DNA of 64,000 nt from Actinophytocola sp036555685 (GCF_036555685.1 NZ_DATBKY010000232.1:1-64000), one strand, 5' to 3'. Shown: positions 1 to 8,443, numbered from the stretch's first letter. Notes: generated by a model not told the origin, from the sequence alone. A program made the numbers and translations.

Positions 1-447
1 ACCCGGATCGAGAACCCCCGCCAGGTTCGGGCATACGAGTACCCGGACCGCTACGGAATCCAGTCGCCGTCGTTCGCACGGGCAGCTCACGTCCGCTCGG
101 CCGACGGTTTCCGGTCGCTGTTCGTATCCGGCACCGCCAGCATCATCGGCCATGAGACCGTACACGCGGGAAACGTGGAAATGCAGGCCAGAACGACTCT
201 CGAGAACATCGCGGAGCTGGTATCCCAGGAAAATCTTCGCCGTCACGGAATCGCCGCGGAAATCACCCTACGTGATCTCGACAGCGTGAAGGTCTATTTG
301 AAGCATCCGCGCGACGTCGATACCGTCCAGCGAGTCTGCGCATCCGTTTTCGGTTCCGGCGCCGAGATCCTGTACGCGATCGCGGACGTCTGCCGGAAAG
401 AGCTGCTGGTGGAGATCGAGGGCTTCGTCGCCCTGCCGGGACACTGA
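1..447 (+). CDS. Chorismatase, FkbO/Hyg5-like, C-terminal part
   Basis: The reading frame is open from the first base of the window, so the gene begins upstream and only its last 148 residues are visible. Early residues contain a Tyr-Gly-x-x-Ser-Pro-Ser-Phe-Ala-Arg-Ala stretch, followed by Ser-Gly-Thr-Ala-Ser-Ile-Ile-Gly-His. These match what I know of the chorismatase family (FkbO, Hyg5, XanB2), which hydrolyses chorismate to a dihydrobenzoate or hydroxybenzoate plus pyruvate. The last 90 residues fit the RidA-like C-terminal half. The gene stops 18 bases before the CoA-ligase-like gene, so the two are probably co-transcribed. The product (3-hydroxybenzoate, 4-hydroxybenzoate or the diene diol) cannot be told from this part. 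Confidence 0.75.
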   Translation, partial: TRIENPRQVRAYEYPDRYGIQSPSFARAAHVRSADGFRSLFVSGTASIIGHETVHAGNVEMQARTTLENIAELVSQENLRRHGIAAEITLRDLDSVKVYLKHPRDVDTVQRVCASVFGSGAEILYAIADVCRKELLVEIEGFVALPGH

Positions 448-465
448 CGAGAAAAGGAGAGACCC

Positions 466-1770
466 GTGCGCAACGAATTACACCCCATCAGCCACTGGCA
501 CAGCTTCGACGAACTGCGCGCGGCGCAGGAGAAGCTGCTTGACGCCGCGCTGCGACACGCGACGCGGGCACCGTTCTATGCCGAGCGCGCCGGCGAGAGC
601 GGGCTGTGGTCGCTGGACGACGTCCCGCTCACCACGAAGGACGACCTTCGCTCGACCTACCCGTTCGGCATGCTGGCCGTGCCGAAGGCCGAACTGGCGA
701 CCTACCACGAAACCAGCGGTACCGGCGGTGCTCCGGTCCCAACCCCCACCTACTACACGGCCGGGGACTGGGCCGAGATGGTCGACCGGTTCCTGCGCAA
801 CCCGATCCCGATGACCAGTGACGACACGCTACTGGTGCGGATCTCCTACGCGCTGGTGATGGCCGCGCACCTGGGCCACCAGTCGGGCCTCGCGGCCGGC
901 GCCACGGTCGTCGCCGCGGACGCCCGCACGCTGACCTCGCCGTACCCGACGCTGGTCCGGATCATGCGGGACGCCGAGGTGAGCCTCACCTGGTCCACTC
1001 CGTTCGAGTGCCTGGTGTGGGCCGCGACGGCCCGGCTCGGCGGGCACCGGCCGGAGCGAGACTTCCCGGCACTGCGCGCGTTCTACACCGCCGGCGAGCC
1101 GCTCGGCCCGGCCCGCCGTGCGCGGATCTCCGAGTTGTGGGGCGGAGTTCCGGTGCTCGACGTCTACGGCTCGACCGAGATCGGCTCGGTCTCCGGCACC
1201 TGCCCGGCCGGCACCCTGCACTTCTGGGCCGATCGCCTGCTGCCCGAGATCCACGACCCGGAGACCGGCGAGTACACCCGGGAGGGCACCGGGCGCCTGG
1301 TCGTCACGACTCTGTACCAGGAGGGCATGCCGCTGCTGCGCTACGACCTGGAGGACATCGTCGAGCTGTACTACCGGGACTGCCCGTGCGGCTGGAAGCT
1401 ACCGACGCTCAGGGTGCACGGCCGGATCCTGCACGACTACGTGGTCGCCGACCGCCAGGTGTCGGCGGCGGAAGTCGAGGAGACGGTCTTCCGGCTGCCG
1501 GCCGACTACGGCGTGCTGTTCTGGCGCGGCCAGGCGGCCGGCGACCGTTTGCGGGTACAGATCGAGGTGGAACCGGCCCACGCGACCGCGGCGGCGGCCG
1601 ACCTGCACGCGCTGCTGACCCGGGCCTTCGACGTGCCTACCGACGTGGAAACGGTCGATCCCGGCACGATCGTCCCGCTGGACGTGCTGAAGGGAACCCG
1701 TCGCACCGCGAAGCCCCGGCGGTTCTTCGGCCCCGGGGAGGATTGGGACGACGCGGTCATCCAGGCCTGA
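466..1770 (+). CDS. Phenylacetate-CoA-ligase-like adenylating enzyme
   Basis: A 434-residue member of the PaaK branch of adenylate-forming enzymes, close to the usual 430-440. The nucleotide-binding loop is at residues 81-90 (HETSGTGGAP), the YGSTE motif at 234-238 and the hinge-side RYDLEDIV at 292-299. The GTG start has an AAGGAG site 8 bases upstream. Known members activate aryl or acyl acids as AMP esters and usually pass them to CoA. Directly after a chorismatase gene, the likely substrate is a hydroxybenzoate used as a starter or decorating unit. That is inference. No carrier-protein domain is attached. Confidence 0.8.
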   Translation: MRNELHPISHWHSFDELRAAQEKLLDAALRHATRAPFYAERAGESGLWSLDDVPLTTKDDLRSTYPFGMLAVPKAELATYHETSGTGGAPVPTPTYYTAGDWAEMVDRFLRNPIPMTSDDTLLVRISYALVMAAHLGHQSGLAAGATVVAADARTLTSPYPTLVRIMRDAEVSLTWSTPFECLVWAATARLGGHRPERDFPALRAFYTAGEPLGPARRARISELWGGVPVLDVYGSTEIGSVSGTCPAGTLHFWADRLLPEIHDPETGEYTREGTGRLVVTTLYQEGMPLLRYDLEDIVELYYRDCPCGWKLPTLRVHGRILHDYVVADRQVSAAEVEETVFRLPADYGVLFWRGQAAGDRLRVQIEVEPAHATAAAADLHALLTRAFDVPTDVETVDPGTIVPLDVLKGTRRTAKPRRFFGPGEDWDDAVIQA

Positions 1771-1781
1771 ACAGCCGGGAC

Positions 1782-1803
1782 GCCGGGCATGATGCATTCC
1801 GGC
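1782..1803. terminator. Weak hairpin between convergent genes
   Basis: GCCGG and CCGGC arms separated by 12 bases, extended by one G-T pair. It sits in the 59-base gap between the converging ligase and GT2 genes. There is no T-tract, so this is only a candidate. Confidence 0.3.
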
Positions 1804-1829
1804 AATCCCACGATGAACTCGGCACGGAT

Positions 1830-3146
1830 TCAGCCGCTGCTCGCGATCGTGGCCGGGGCGCTTCGGCGGGACGGGCTGCGCCACCGTCCGTCGGATCGGC
1901 GCAGCCATGCGAGCGGCAGGGTGTAGAGCGCCAGCGCGGCGTCGACCGCGCGCATCAGCAGGAACAGCGGCGCCCACAGCAGGTACCTCGGCCGGTGTTC
2001 GACCGCCGCGACCGCCGCGGTCAGCAGCACGTCCGGGAGCAGGACGCCGAGGCCGACCGAGCCGAGGGACAGGTGCTCCGCTACCGCGCGATACGTATCG
2101 CCGAACCCCGGCCACCCCGCGCTCGCCGGCACGAGCTCGGGCACGGCGAGCAGGATCACCAGCGGCGGCAGCAGCATCATCAGCAGGCTCGCCGTGACCA
2201 GCTCGAGCGCGAAGAGCCCGAGCATCGCCGTGAACAGGTTCGCGCCCGGCCGGTAGCGGCGGACCGTCTGCCAGAAGCCCAGCGCCCACCGCTTGACCTG
2301 CCGGATGTAGTCCCTGATCTGGTCGGGGTCCTGGGTCATCGCGCGGGCCTCGAGGCAGAACCCGACCTTGCCCAGGTTCCGTTGGTAGACCTCGAAGGTC
2401 ATGTTGAAGTCCTCGATGACCAGCCCCGGCGGGTTGATGTCGATGTCCGGCAGCACCTCCGACCGGTACAGGCTCGCGAAGCCCGGCACGATCGAGACGG
2501 CGTTCGTGCGCCGCCACGCCTGCCCGAACTTCACCAGCCGCTGCACGAGCGCGTAGACCCGCGACCGGTGCGCGGTGAGCAGCTGGGCGACGAAACCCCT
2601 GCGCGGCGACTCCCAGTCGGTGACCGCGCAGCCGGCGATGGCGACCACCGCCGGGTCGTCGAACAGCGGCAGCGCGGCGCGGAAGTAGTCGCGGTGCAGC
2701 CGGGTGTCGGCGTCCAGCAGCAGCACCGCGCGGTACCGCTGGGGCAGCTCGAAGCGCCGGATGCCTTCGGCCAGCGCGCCTGCCTTGCCGACGTTCGACG
2801 GCGTCTCGACGACGTGCACGCCGGCGGCTATGGCCAGCTCGACCGTCCGGTCGGTCGAGCCGTCGGACACGACGTGCACGTTCCGCGCCGGGACGAGCTC
2901 GGTGATCGCCGCGAGCGAGCGGGCCAGCACGAGTTCTTCGTTGTGCGCGGCCATGAGCACGGCGACGCGCTCGATCGTCACGTGTGCCGTCGGCTTCGTC
3001 GGCCCCGACCGCGCTACCGGTGCGGGCGCGGGGCGGTCGGGCACCGGGTGCAGGCGCTGGTCGGTCATCCGGGCCAGGCCGACCATGCCCCAGATCGTGA
3101 AGTTCACGCCGATGACGAAGATGACGAGCAGCCAGGTGGGGATCAT
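1830..3146 (-). CDS. Processive family 2 glycosyltransferase (polysaccharide synthase)
   Basis: 438 residues. One N-terminal membrane helix (about 5-24) is followed by the GT2 domain and three or more C-terminal hydrophobic segments (about 303-430). All four processive-synthase signatures are visible: VVSDGSTD (92-99), DAD (145-147), the ED pair (245-246) and Q-x-x-R-W (283-287), as in PgaC/IcaA, hyaluronan and cellulose synthases. It should polymerise a nucleotide sugar at the membrane and export the chain. The ATG overlaps the TGA of the GH18 gene (ATGA) behind a GAGGTGAG ribosome site. A longer reading to 3308 would overlap the GH18 gene heavily and was rejected. The polymer is unknown; the operon suggests amino-uronic sugars. 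Confidence 0.85.
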   Translation of the reverse strand: MIPTWLLVIFVIGVNFTIWGMVGLARMTDQRLHPVPDRPAPAPVARSGPTKPTAHVTIERVAVLMAAHNEELVLARSLAAITELVPARNVHVVSDGSTDRTVELAIAAGVHVVETPSNVGKAGALAEGIRRFELPQRYRAVLLLDADTRLHRDYFRAALPLFDDPAVVAIAGCAVTDWESPRRGFVAQLLTAHRSRVYALVQRLVKFGQAWRRTNAVSIVPGFASLYRSEVLPDIDINPPGLVIEDFNMTFEVYQRNLGKVGFCLEARAMTQDPDQIRDYIRQVKRWALGFWQTVRRYRPGANLFTAMLGLFALELVTASLLMMLLPPLVILLAVPELVPASAGWPGFGDTYRAVAEHLSLGSVGLGVLLPDVLLTAAVAAVEHRPRYLLWAPLFLLMRAVDAALALYTLPLAWLRRSDGRWRSPSRRSAPATIASSG

Positions 3147-4246
3147 CCGGAGCTCACCTCGTCGCCCGTCCGGCCGAGCCAGTGCCGGTCGAGCACCGAC
3201 CAGACGAGGTGGTCCTCCGGGCCGAACATCCACAGGAAGACCCCACCGACGTGGAACCTCCGCGCCAGGTCGAACTTGGCCGACGCGCTGTAGGCGTTCT
3301 CGAACCACAGCTCGTGGTGGATGCCGTAGTCGCCGACGTAGCTGAAGTGGGGGGACTCGTTCAACTGGTCCCAGACCACGTCGGCGCCGAACTCCTCCGA
3401 CCTGCCGTAGGCCTGCAGCCAGGTCACCGGCTCACCCTTGCCCTGCGCCCAGTCGTAGCCGTAGAGCGGTATGCCGAGCACGATCTTGCCCACACCGATG
3501 ACCTTGGTCGCGTAGTCGAGGACGTCGCGCACCCAGGGCAGCGGGGCGACCGGGCCCGGATCCGAGGTCGCCCAGTGGTAGTCGTAGGCCATGATCCGCA
3601 CCTGGTCGGCGACCGCGCCGATCGCGGCGTAGTCCTGGGCCCGGTTGCGCTCGTCGTAGCCCCGGTCGGAGGTCTTGGCGAACACGTCGACCGAGAGGAG
3701 TTTGTCCCGCTCGTGCAGAGCCGCGGCCAGCTCGGTGACGAATGCGGTGAACACGTCGCGGTCGACCGCGCGCAGCTCCTCGTAGTCGATGTCGATTCCC
3801 TGGTAGTGCTCGCGTTCGACCAGCCGCACGATCTCCCGGACGTGGTGGCGGCGGGCCGCGGCGTCGTGCAGGATGCGCGTGATGACGTCCTCGCGCCAGC
3901 TGCCGTCGAAGACGTTGGCGATCGTCGGCATGATCGCAAGACCGGCGGCGCGCATCCGGTCGAGCTGCGCGCGCCACCGCGCCTCCTTGGCCGCCGGGTG
4001 CCAGGTGACCCGCCCGTCGGTCTCGATGCCGTACAGCCAGGGCGAGATCGCGGTGAGCGAGTCGGCTCCGGCCACGGCCGAGTCGGCGGGCGCACCGACG
4101 CTCCAGTAGGGCAGCGCGGCGATCGTGTTCGGCATGGTCGCGGCGCCTGCGCCGAGCTGGTGCACCAGCCACACCACCAGCAGCTCGGCGAAGAGCAGCA
4201 ACGTCAGCCGGCGCCTCGTCGCGCCGACGCGGGGGTTCGTGGGCAA
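3143..4246 (-). CDS. GH18-family protein, membrane-anchored (YaaH/chitinase-like)
   Basis: 367 residues with a hydrophobic N-terminal segment (about 13-36) acting as signal or anchor, then a GH18-type barrel. The DxDxE catalytic motif is GIDIDYEE at 150-157, with Glu156 the expected acid. A later MAYDYHW and a near-terminal FLWMF fit the barrel. GH18 enzymes cleave or bind N-acetylhexosamine polymers using the substrate acetamido group. Its place between a UDP-sugar epimerase and a processive GT2, with ATGA coupling to the latter, suggests trimming or processing of the polymer outside the membrane, much as hydrolases accompany other synthase-dependent exopolysaccharides. No carbohydrate-binding or LysM module is seen. 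Confidence 0.8.
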   Translation of the reverse strand: MPTNPRVGATRRRLTLLLFAELLVVWLVHQLGAGAATMPNTIAALPYWSVGAPADSAVAGADSLTAISPWLYGIETDGRVTWHPAAKEARWRAQLDRMRAAGLAIMPTIANVFDGSWREDVITRILHDAAARRHHVREIVRLVEREHYQGIDIDYEELRAVDRDVFTAFVTELAAALHERDKLLSVDVFAKTSDRGYDERNRAQDYAAIGAVADQVRIMAYDYHWATSDPGPVAPLPWVRDVLDYATKVIGVGKIVLGIPLYGYDWAQGKGEPVTWLQAYGRSEEFGADVVWDQLNESPHFSYVGDYGIHHELWFENAYSASAKFDLARRFHVGGVFLWMFGPEDHLVWSVLDRHWLGRTGDEVSSG

Positions 4247-4265
4247 GCGTCGCCTCCCACCCGCA

Positions 4266-5261
4266 TCAGCCGGCGACGGTCGTCGCGATGCCGACCGGCC
4301 GCGGGGTGCGGCGTTCGGCCACCACCGCGGCGATGATCTCGTCGAGCGACCGGGTGGGGTGGAACCCGGCCCGGTCGTGCGCCCGGGTGCAGTCGGGCAC
4401 GCGCCGCTGCATGTCCTCGTACCCGGGACCGTAGGCCTGCTCGTACGGCACCGTGACGATCCCGGACGTCGAGCCCGTCGCGGCGATCACCTTGTGCGCC
4501 AGCCGTTCGATGGTCACCTGCTCGGCGTTGCCGAGGTTGTACGCCTGGCCGTATGCGCCGGGGTCGGCGACCAGCGCCACCAGAGCGGGCACGACGTCGA
4601 GGACGTGACAGAAACATCGCGCCTGGCGCCCGGTGCCGAACACCGTGAGCGGCAGGCCCGCGAGTGCCTGGTCGACGAACCGGGGGATCACCATCCCGTA
4701 CCGGCCGGTCTGTCGGGGACCGACGGTATTGAAGAGGCGGACGATGACGGTCGGCAGCCCGAGCTCGCGGTGGTAGAGGTGGGCGAGTGTCTCGTCGAGC
4801 GCCTTGGCCTCGGCGTAGGACCACCGGTCCGTCAACGGGGAGCCGACGATCCGGTCGTCGTCCTCGCGCAGCCCGGCGGTCGTGTTCTTGCCGTACACCT
4901 CGCTGGTGGACGTGAGGAGCACCGGCACCTGATGCTCGAGCGCCACGTCGAGTACCACCTCGGTGCCGTGCAGATTGGTACGCAGGCTGTCGAGGGTTCG
5001 CGCCATGATGGTGAACACGCCGACCGCCGCGGCGAGGTGGTAGACGTCGTGCACGCCCGCCATCGCGTCGCGCACCGCGTCCTCGTCGCACACCGAACCG
5101 CGAACCAGCCGGAACCTGGGTTCGGCGGCCACGGCCGCGAGGTTGTGCACGCTCCCGGTGCTCAGGTCGTCCAGCACGACGACCTCGTGGCCGAGCCCGA
5201 GCAGGTGCTCGGTGAGGTGACTGCCGATGAAGCCGGCGCCCCCGGTGACCAAGCTGCGCAT
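4266..5261 (-). CDS. NAD-dependent UDP-sugar epimerase/dehydratase
   Basis: 331-residue extended short-chain dehydrogenase. The NAD loop GGAGFIG lies at residues 7-13, the STSEVYG strand at 118-124 and the catalytic YxxxK at 149-153 (YAEAK). A GAAGGAGACACGC leader gives a good ribosome site and fixes the start at 5261 rather than further upstream. Family members epimerise UDP-glucose, UDP-GlcNAc or the corresponding uronates. It follows the UDP-HexNAc dehydrogenase gene by 16 bases, so conversion of UDP-GlcNAc-uronate to the galacto form is a reasonable guess. The exact substrate cannot be read from sequence. Confidence 0.8.
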   Translation of the reverse strand: MRSLVTGGAGFIGSHLTEHLLGLGHEVVVLDDLSTGSVHNLAAVAAEPRFRLVRGSVCDEDAVRDAMAGVHDVYHLAAAVGVFTIMARTLDSLRTNLHGTEVVLDVALEHQVPVLLTSTSEVYGKNTTAGLREDDDRIVGSPLTDRWSYAEAKALDETLAHLYHRELGLPTVIVRLFNTVGPRQTGRYGMVIPRFVDQALAGLPLTVFGTGRQARCFCHVLDVVPALVALVADPGAYGQAYNLGNAEQVTIERLAHKVIAATGSTSGIVTVPYEQAYGPGYEDMQRRVPDCTRAHDRAGFHPTRSLDEIIAAVVAERRTPRPVGIATTVAG

Positions 5262-5277
5262 GCGTGTCTCCTTCGGC

Positions 5278-6597
5278 TCACACGAGGACTCGGTGCGACA
5301 CCGCTTCGAACCGGTAGGTCGCGTCGAGCACGAGCGGGCACTCCGCGACCCAGTCGTAGGGATGGCCGGGATGGACGGTGTGGACGAGCGCGAGGTCCCA
5401 GTCGCCACCACGCGGCTCGCCGACCCCGTCGAGGACCCGCCCGTCGGGCAGGGTGACGCGGTCGACCAGCGGGTCGTAGTAGTCGACCTTCGCGCCGCGG
5501 TCGAGCAGCCGCTCGATGATCTCCAACGCCGAGGACTCGCGGAGGTCGCGTACGCCGGGCTTGTAGGCGACGCCGACGACGACCACGCGTGCGCCCGCCG
5601 TCCCGCGGCCCGAGTCGGAGAGCACGGCCACCGCCCGCTCGACCACGCGCTGCGGCCGGGTCGCGATGAGCGCCATCGCCTGGCTGGTCAGCGGCGCGCC
5701 GTTGCGGAACTCACGCAGCTGCCAGAGCAGGTAGTGCGGATCGCAGGGAATGCAGTGCCCGCCGACGCCGGGTCCCGGGTAGAACGCCAGGAACCCGTAC
5801 GGCTTGGTCGCCGCGGCCCGGGTGACCTCCATCGGGTCGAGGCGCAGCGTCTGGCAGATCTCGGCGAACTCGTTGGCAAGGGCGATGTTCACCGCACGGA
5901 ACGAGTTCTCGTACAACTTCGTCAGCTCGGCCGCCTCCGCCGACCCGACGACGTGCAGCGACGGAGTGAGCCGCGCCAGCACACGCCGCGCCCGCGCGGC
6001 GCACGCGGCGGTGACCCCGCCGACGACCCGCGGCGTCGTCGCCTGCGCATGGTCGGCGTTTCCGGGGTCGATGCGTTCCGGGCTGAACGCGACGAAGACG
6101 TTGTCGCCGGCGACCATGCCGCGCTGGCGCAGCGGTTCGGTGAGCAGCTGGTTGGTCGTACCGACGAAGCTGGTCGAGGTGAGGATCAGCGTCTGGCCCG
6201 GGGTCGCGTGGGCCACGAGCGACGCACAAGCAGCGCGCAGTGGCCCGAGGTCGGGCACCAGGTGGCGGTCCAGCGGCGTCGGCACGCAGACGATCACCGC
6301 GTCGGCCTCGGCCAGCCGGGCCGGATCCGTGGTGAGCTCGAACCGGTCGTCGAGCAGCGCCGGGCGCAGCCGGGCCCGGTCGCCGGCGGTGAGGTCCGCG
6401 TCTCCCGACTCGATCACGCGAAGCCGCTCGGCGCTGCGGTCGACGCCGATCGTGCGCACGCCCGCCTGGTGCAGGCCGAGCGCCGTGGGCAGACCCACGT
6501 ATCCCATCCCGACGACGGCGACGCTGGACTGTTCCGGCGACGCCCCGGAGCGTGCCGGGTCGACGGCGCCCGCCAGGTTCTCGTTGACGGCTGTCAT
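5278..6597 (-). CDS. UDP-N-acetyl-hexosamine (or UDP-glucose) 6-dehydrogenase
   Basis: 439 residues with the UDP-glucose/GDP-mannose dehydrogenase architecture: NAD loop GMGYVG at 30-35, FSPERIDPGN at 171-180, and the catalytic cysteine in GPGVGGHCIPCDPHYL (Cys282). The order of motifs and the PERIDPGN form resemble WbpA/VipA-type UDP-GlcNAc dehydrogenases more than UDP-glucose dehydrogenase. It would make UDP-uronates for the neighbouring epimerase and synthase. The ATG overlaps the regulator stop (ATGA), showing translational coupling to the LuxR gene. Confidence 0.85.
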   Translation of the reverse strand: MTAVNENLAGAVDPARSGASPEQSSVAVVGMGYVGLPTALGLHQAGVRTIGVDRSAERLRVIESGDADLTAGDRARLRPALLDDRFELTTDPARLAEADAVIVCVPTPLDRHLVPDLGPLRAACASLVAHATPGQTLILTSTSFVGTTNQLLTEPLRQRGMVAGDNVFVAFSPERIDPGNADHAQATTPRVVGGVTAACAARARRVLARLTPSLHVVGSAEAAELTKLYENSFRAVNIALANEFAEICQTLRLDPMEVTRAAATKPYGFLAFYPGPGVGGHCIPCDPHYLLWQLREFRNGAPLTSQAMALIATRPQRVVERAVAVLSDSGRGTAGARVVVVGVAYKPGVRDLRESSALEIIERLLDRGAKVDYYDPLVDRVTLPDGRVLDGVGEPRGGDWDLALVHTVHPGHPYDWVAECPLVLDATYRFEAVSHRVLV

Positions 6598-7331
6598 GGC
6601 AAGCTGGCCCCCCTCTGCTCCCGGGTCCCGTTCCTCGAGGTCGGGCCGAATCGGGTGAAATACCTGTTGGCGGGGTTGGGCTCGATGCCCGCGTCCCGCG
6701 CGATCTTGACGACTTCGAGCGCGCTGTGTGCCTTGAGCTTTCGGAAGATGTGCCGCATGTGGGTGCGCACCGTGTTGCGGGACAGGTGCAGCAACTCGGC
6801 GATCTGCACGCTGTTCGCACCGTCCACCATGGCGACGAGCACGTCGTGCTCCCGTGCGCTGAGCAGCGCGACCAGCCTGGTGGCCGGTGCGGCGTGGTGC
6901 GCGTCCTCACGCAGCATGCGAACCATCGCGGTGACGTGTTCCGGCGAGTAGGAGATCTGCCCCTGGCACACCGCCTGCACGGTGTCGAGGAGTTCATCGG
7001 TGGAGCTGTCCTTCGACACCCAGCCGTCGAACCCGGCCACCGCCGCACGAGCAGCGAGCTCGGTGTCGTCCGCGGACGTCAGGACCAGCAGTGCGGCATC
7101 CGGTGCCAGGCCGGCGAATCGTGCCGCCAACGCCTCGACGGAGTCGGCGCTCGTGTCGATGTCGACGGCGATCACGTCGGGCCGGCTGTCGCCGATCGCC
7201 CGCGGCAGGTCGGGGTCCGTGGGTCCTGCGCTGCCGACGACCGCGAAGTCGGCGAGGGAGGAGAGGCTGAGCTCCAGCGCCTCGACGAACACCCGCTGCT
7301 CGTCGACCAGAAAGATCCGGATCCTTTCCAC
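6594..7331 (-). CDS. LuxR-family response regulator of the polysaccharide operon
   Basis: About 245 residues: an N-terminal receiver (Asp10, acceptor Asp57 in DVIAVDID, later Lys in VSKDSS) and a C-terminal LuxR/GerE helix-turn-helix with TVRTHMRHIFRKLKAHS. The GTG at 7331 is chosen because the receiver begins there; reading further back would run into the opposite regulator. An AGGGGA lies about 12 bases upstream. It is the first gene of the minus-strand operon and overlaps the dehydrogenase by ATGA, so it probably regulates its own polysaccharide genes. No partner kinase is adjacent. Confidence 0.85.
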   Translation of the reverse strand: MERIRIFLVDEQRVFVEALELSLSSLADFAVVGSAGPTDPDLPRAIGDSRPDVIAVDIDTSADSVEALAARFAGLAPDAALLVLTSADDTELAARAAVAGFDGWVSKDSSTDELLDTVQAVCQGQISYSPEHVTAMVRMLREDAHHAAPATRLVALLSAREHDVLVAMVDGANSVQIAELLHLSRNTVRTHMRHIFRKLKAHSALEVVKIARDAGIEPNPANRYFTRFGPTSRNGTREQRGASLP

Positions 7332-7675
7332 CTGACGAGTCAATCCCCTGGATTTCCGTATGTCCACGTCAACGATAACTAATTCGGCATCACACAGATT
7401 GTGGAGACGGTTATGGCCGGATATACATGGGTGACCACTCGTGCACTGACCGATGTTTTTCGGCGGATCCGTAACAGCCGGCGCCGTGCCTCGACACATG
7501 CCTTGAGCAGCACGTGAGGCAGCTTCCGGGGAGTGAGCGCGATGCCGATCGAATGTTGTAAGAATGCACCGGTATTCGGCGAGACCGGGATAGGGTCCAG
7601 CGAATCGGGATCGTGTGGACATAACGATAATTTCAGGCGTCGTTTCGTCTCGGTTCCGGGCCGGCGGAGGGCGGC
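7332..7675. promoter_or_regulatory. Divergent intergenic region between two LuxR regulators
   Basis: 344 bases with no convincing gene. It is less GC-rich than its surroundings and must hold both divergent promoters. The octamer AACGATAA occurs at 7371-7378 and 7623-7630, about 40 bases from each start codon. On the plus side it runs into GATAAT (7626-7631), a possible -10 element, but no clear -35 was found. Confidence 0.5.
7371..7630. repeat. Pair of AACGATAA sites flanking the regulator gap
   Basis: Two identical AACGATAA octamers (7371-7378 and 7623-7630), one near each divergent start. The identity is seen; a shared operator or promoter role is inference. Confidence 0.3.
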
Positions 7676-8362
7676 ATGACCAGCGTCGTGATCGGCGATG
7701 ACCGAGCCTTGCTCGTCGAGTCGTTGACGGTCGCATTAGGACACTTCGACCTCGTGGTGGCCGCGAGCGGACGCGACCTGACCGAGGTCGTGGCGGCGGC
7801 GGGCCGGCTCGATCCGGATGTCTGCGTCCTGAACCGCGGTCTGCTCGATCCCGCACCCCGGGACGGGATGGCCGCGGTTCGTGCGGCGGCCCCGCGGACG
7901 GGAGTGGTGCTGCTGACCGAGGCCACCTATGCGGCCGGGACGGCGCTGGGCGAGCAATGCCGGGCCGACGGCTATGTCCACATGGCGAGGAGATGCGCGG
8001 ACCTGGTCGACACGATCCGTCGCGTGGCGACCGGCGAGGTGGTCGACATCGAGGCCTGGCGGCGGCAGGCGAACGTCCCGGTGCAGCGGGCGAACCGACG
8101 GACGCTCACCGACAATCTCACCGACCAGCTCACCGACCGCGAACGCCAGTGCCTGGCCCTGCTGGTCGACGGCCAGCGAACCGAACTCATGGCCGGGCGG
8201 CTGGGTGTCTCGGTCACCACGGTGCGTAGCCATGTCCAGGCGCTGATGCACAAACTCGGTGTCCACTCCCGACTGGAGGCCGCCGCGTACGCGGTCCGCA
8301 ACGCACGCGTCACGCCGTGCGGCGGACCGGATTTCCCGCGATCGCAAAGGGCTGCGCGGTAG
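7676..8362 (+). CDS. LuxR-family regulator with degenerate receiver domain
   Basis: 228 residues with a receiver-like N-terminus and a LuxR/GerE helix-turn-helix at about 147-205 (TTVRSHVQALMHKLGVHS). The acidic pair Asp8-Asp9 is kept, but the phospho-acceptor position reads VCVLNRGLL, with Asn53 in place of Asp. The conserved switch Lys is also missing (HMARRCADL). It is therefore probably phosphorylation-independent, like other pseudo-receivers. It is divergent from the intact regulator of the polysaccharide operon and is followed by a secreted deacetylase gene, so both regulators may serve one surface-polymer locus. Confidence 0.85.
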   Translation: MTSVVIGDDRALLVESLTVALGHFDLVVAASGRDLTEVVAAAGRLDPDVCVLNRGLLDPAPRDGMAAVRAAAPRTGVVLLTEATYAAGTALGEQCRADGYVHMARRCADLVDTIRRVATGEVVDIEAWRRQANVPVQRANRRTLTDNLTDQLTDRERQCLALLVDGQRTELMAGRLGVSVTTVRSHVQALMHKLGVHSRLEAAAYAVRNARVTPCGGPDFPRSQRAAR

Positions 8363-8380
8363 GAGCCAGGGACGGCCGCC

Positions 8381-8443
8381 GGGTGAGGCAAAATCACCCC
8401 GCTGCACGTGGTTCGGGCGTGCCCGCTCACCTAGCTTCGGTGA
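8381..8443 (+). promoter_or_regulatory. Two GGTGA/TCACC dyads in front of the deacetylase gene
   Basis: GGGTGA (8381-8386) pairs with TCACCC (8394-8399). TCACC (8427-8431) pairs with GGTGA (8439-8443), which abuts the ATG at 8444. No ordinary ribosome site is visible. They may act as an operator, or as a hairpin controlling translation. Confidence 0.35.

Noticed and set aside
1008..3293. Very long plus-strand open frame of 761 codons
   Set aside because: It runs through the ligase and antisense to the GT2 gene; Arg/Pro/Gly-rich with no domain. A high-GC shadow frame.
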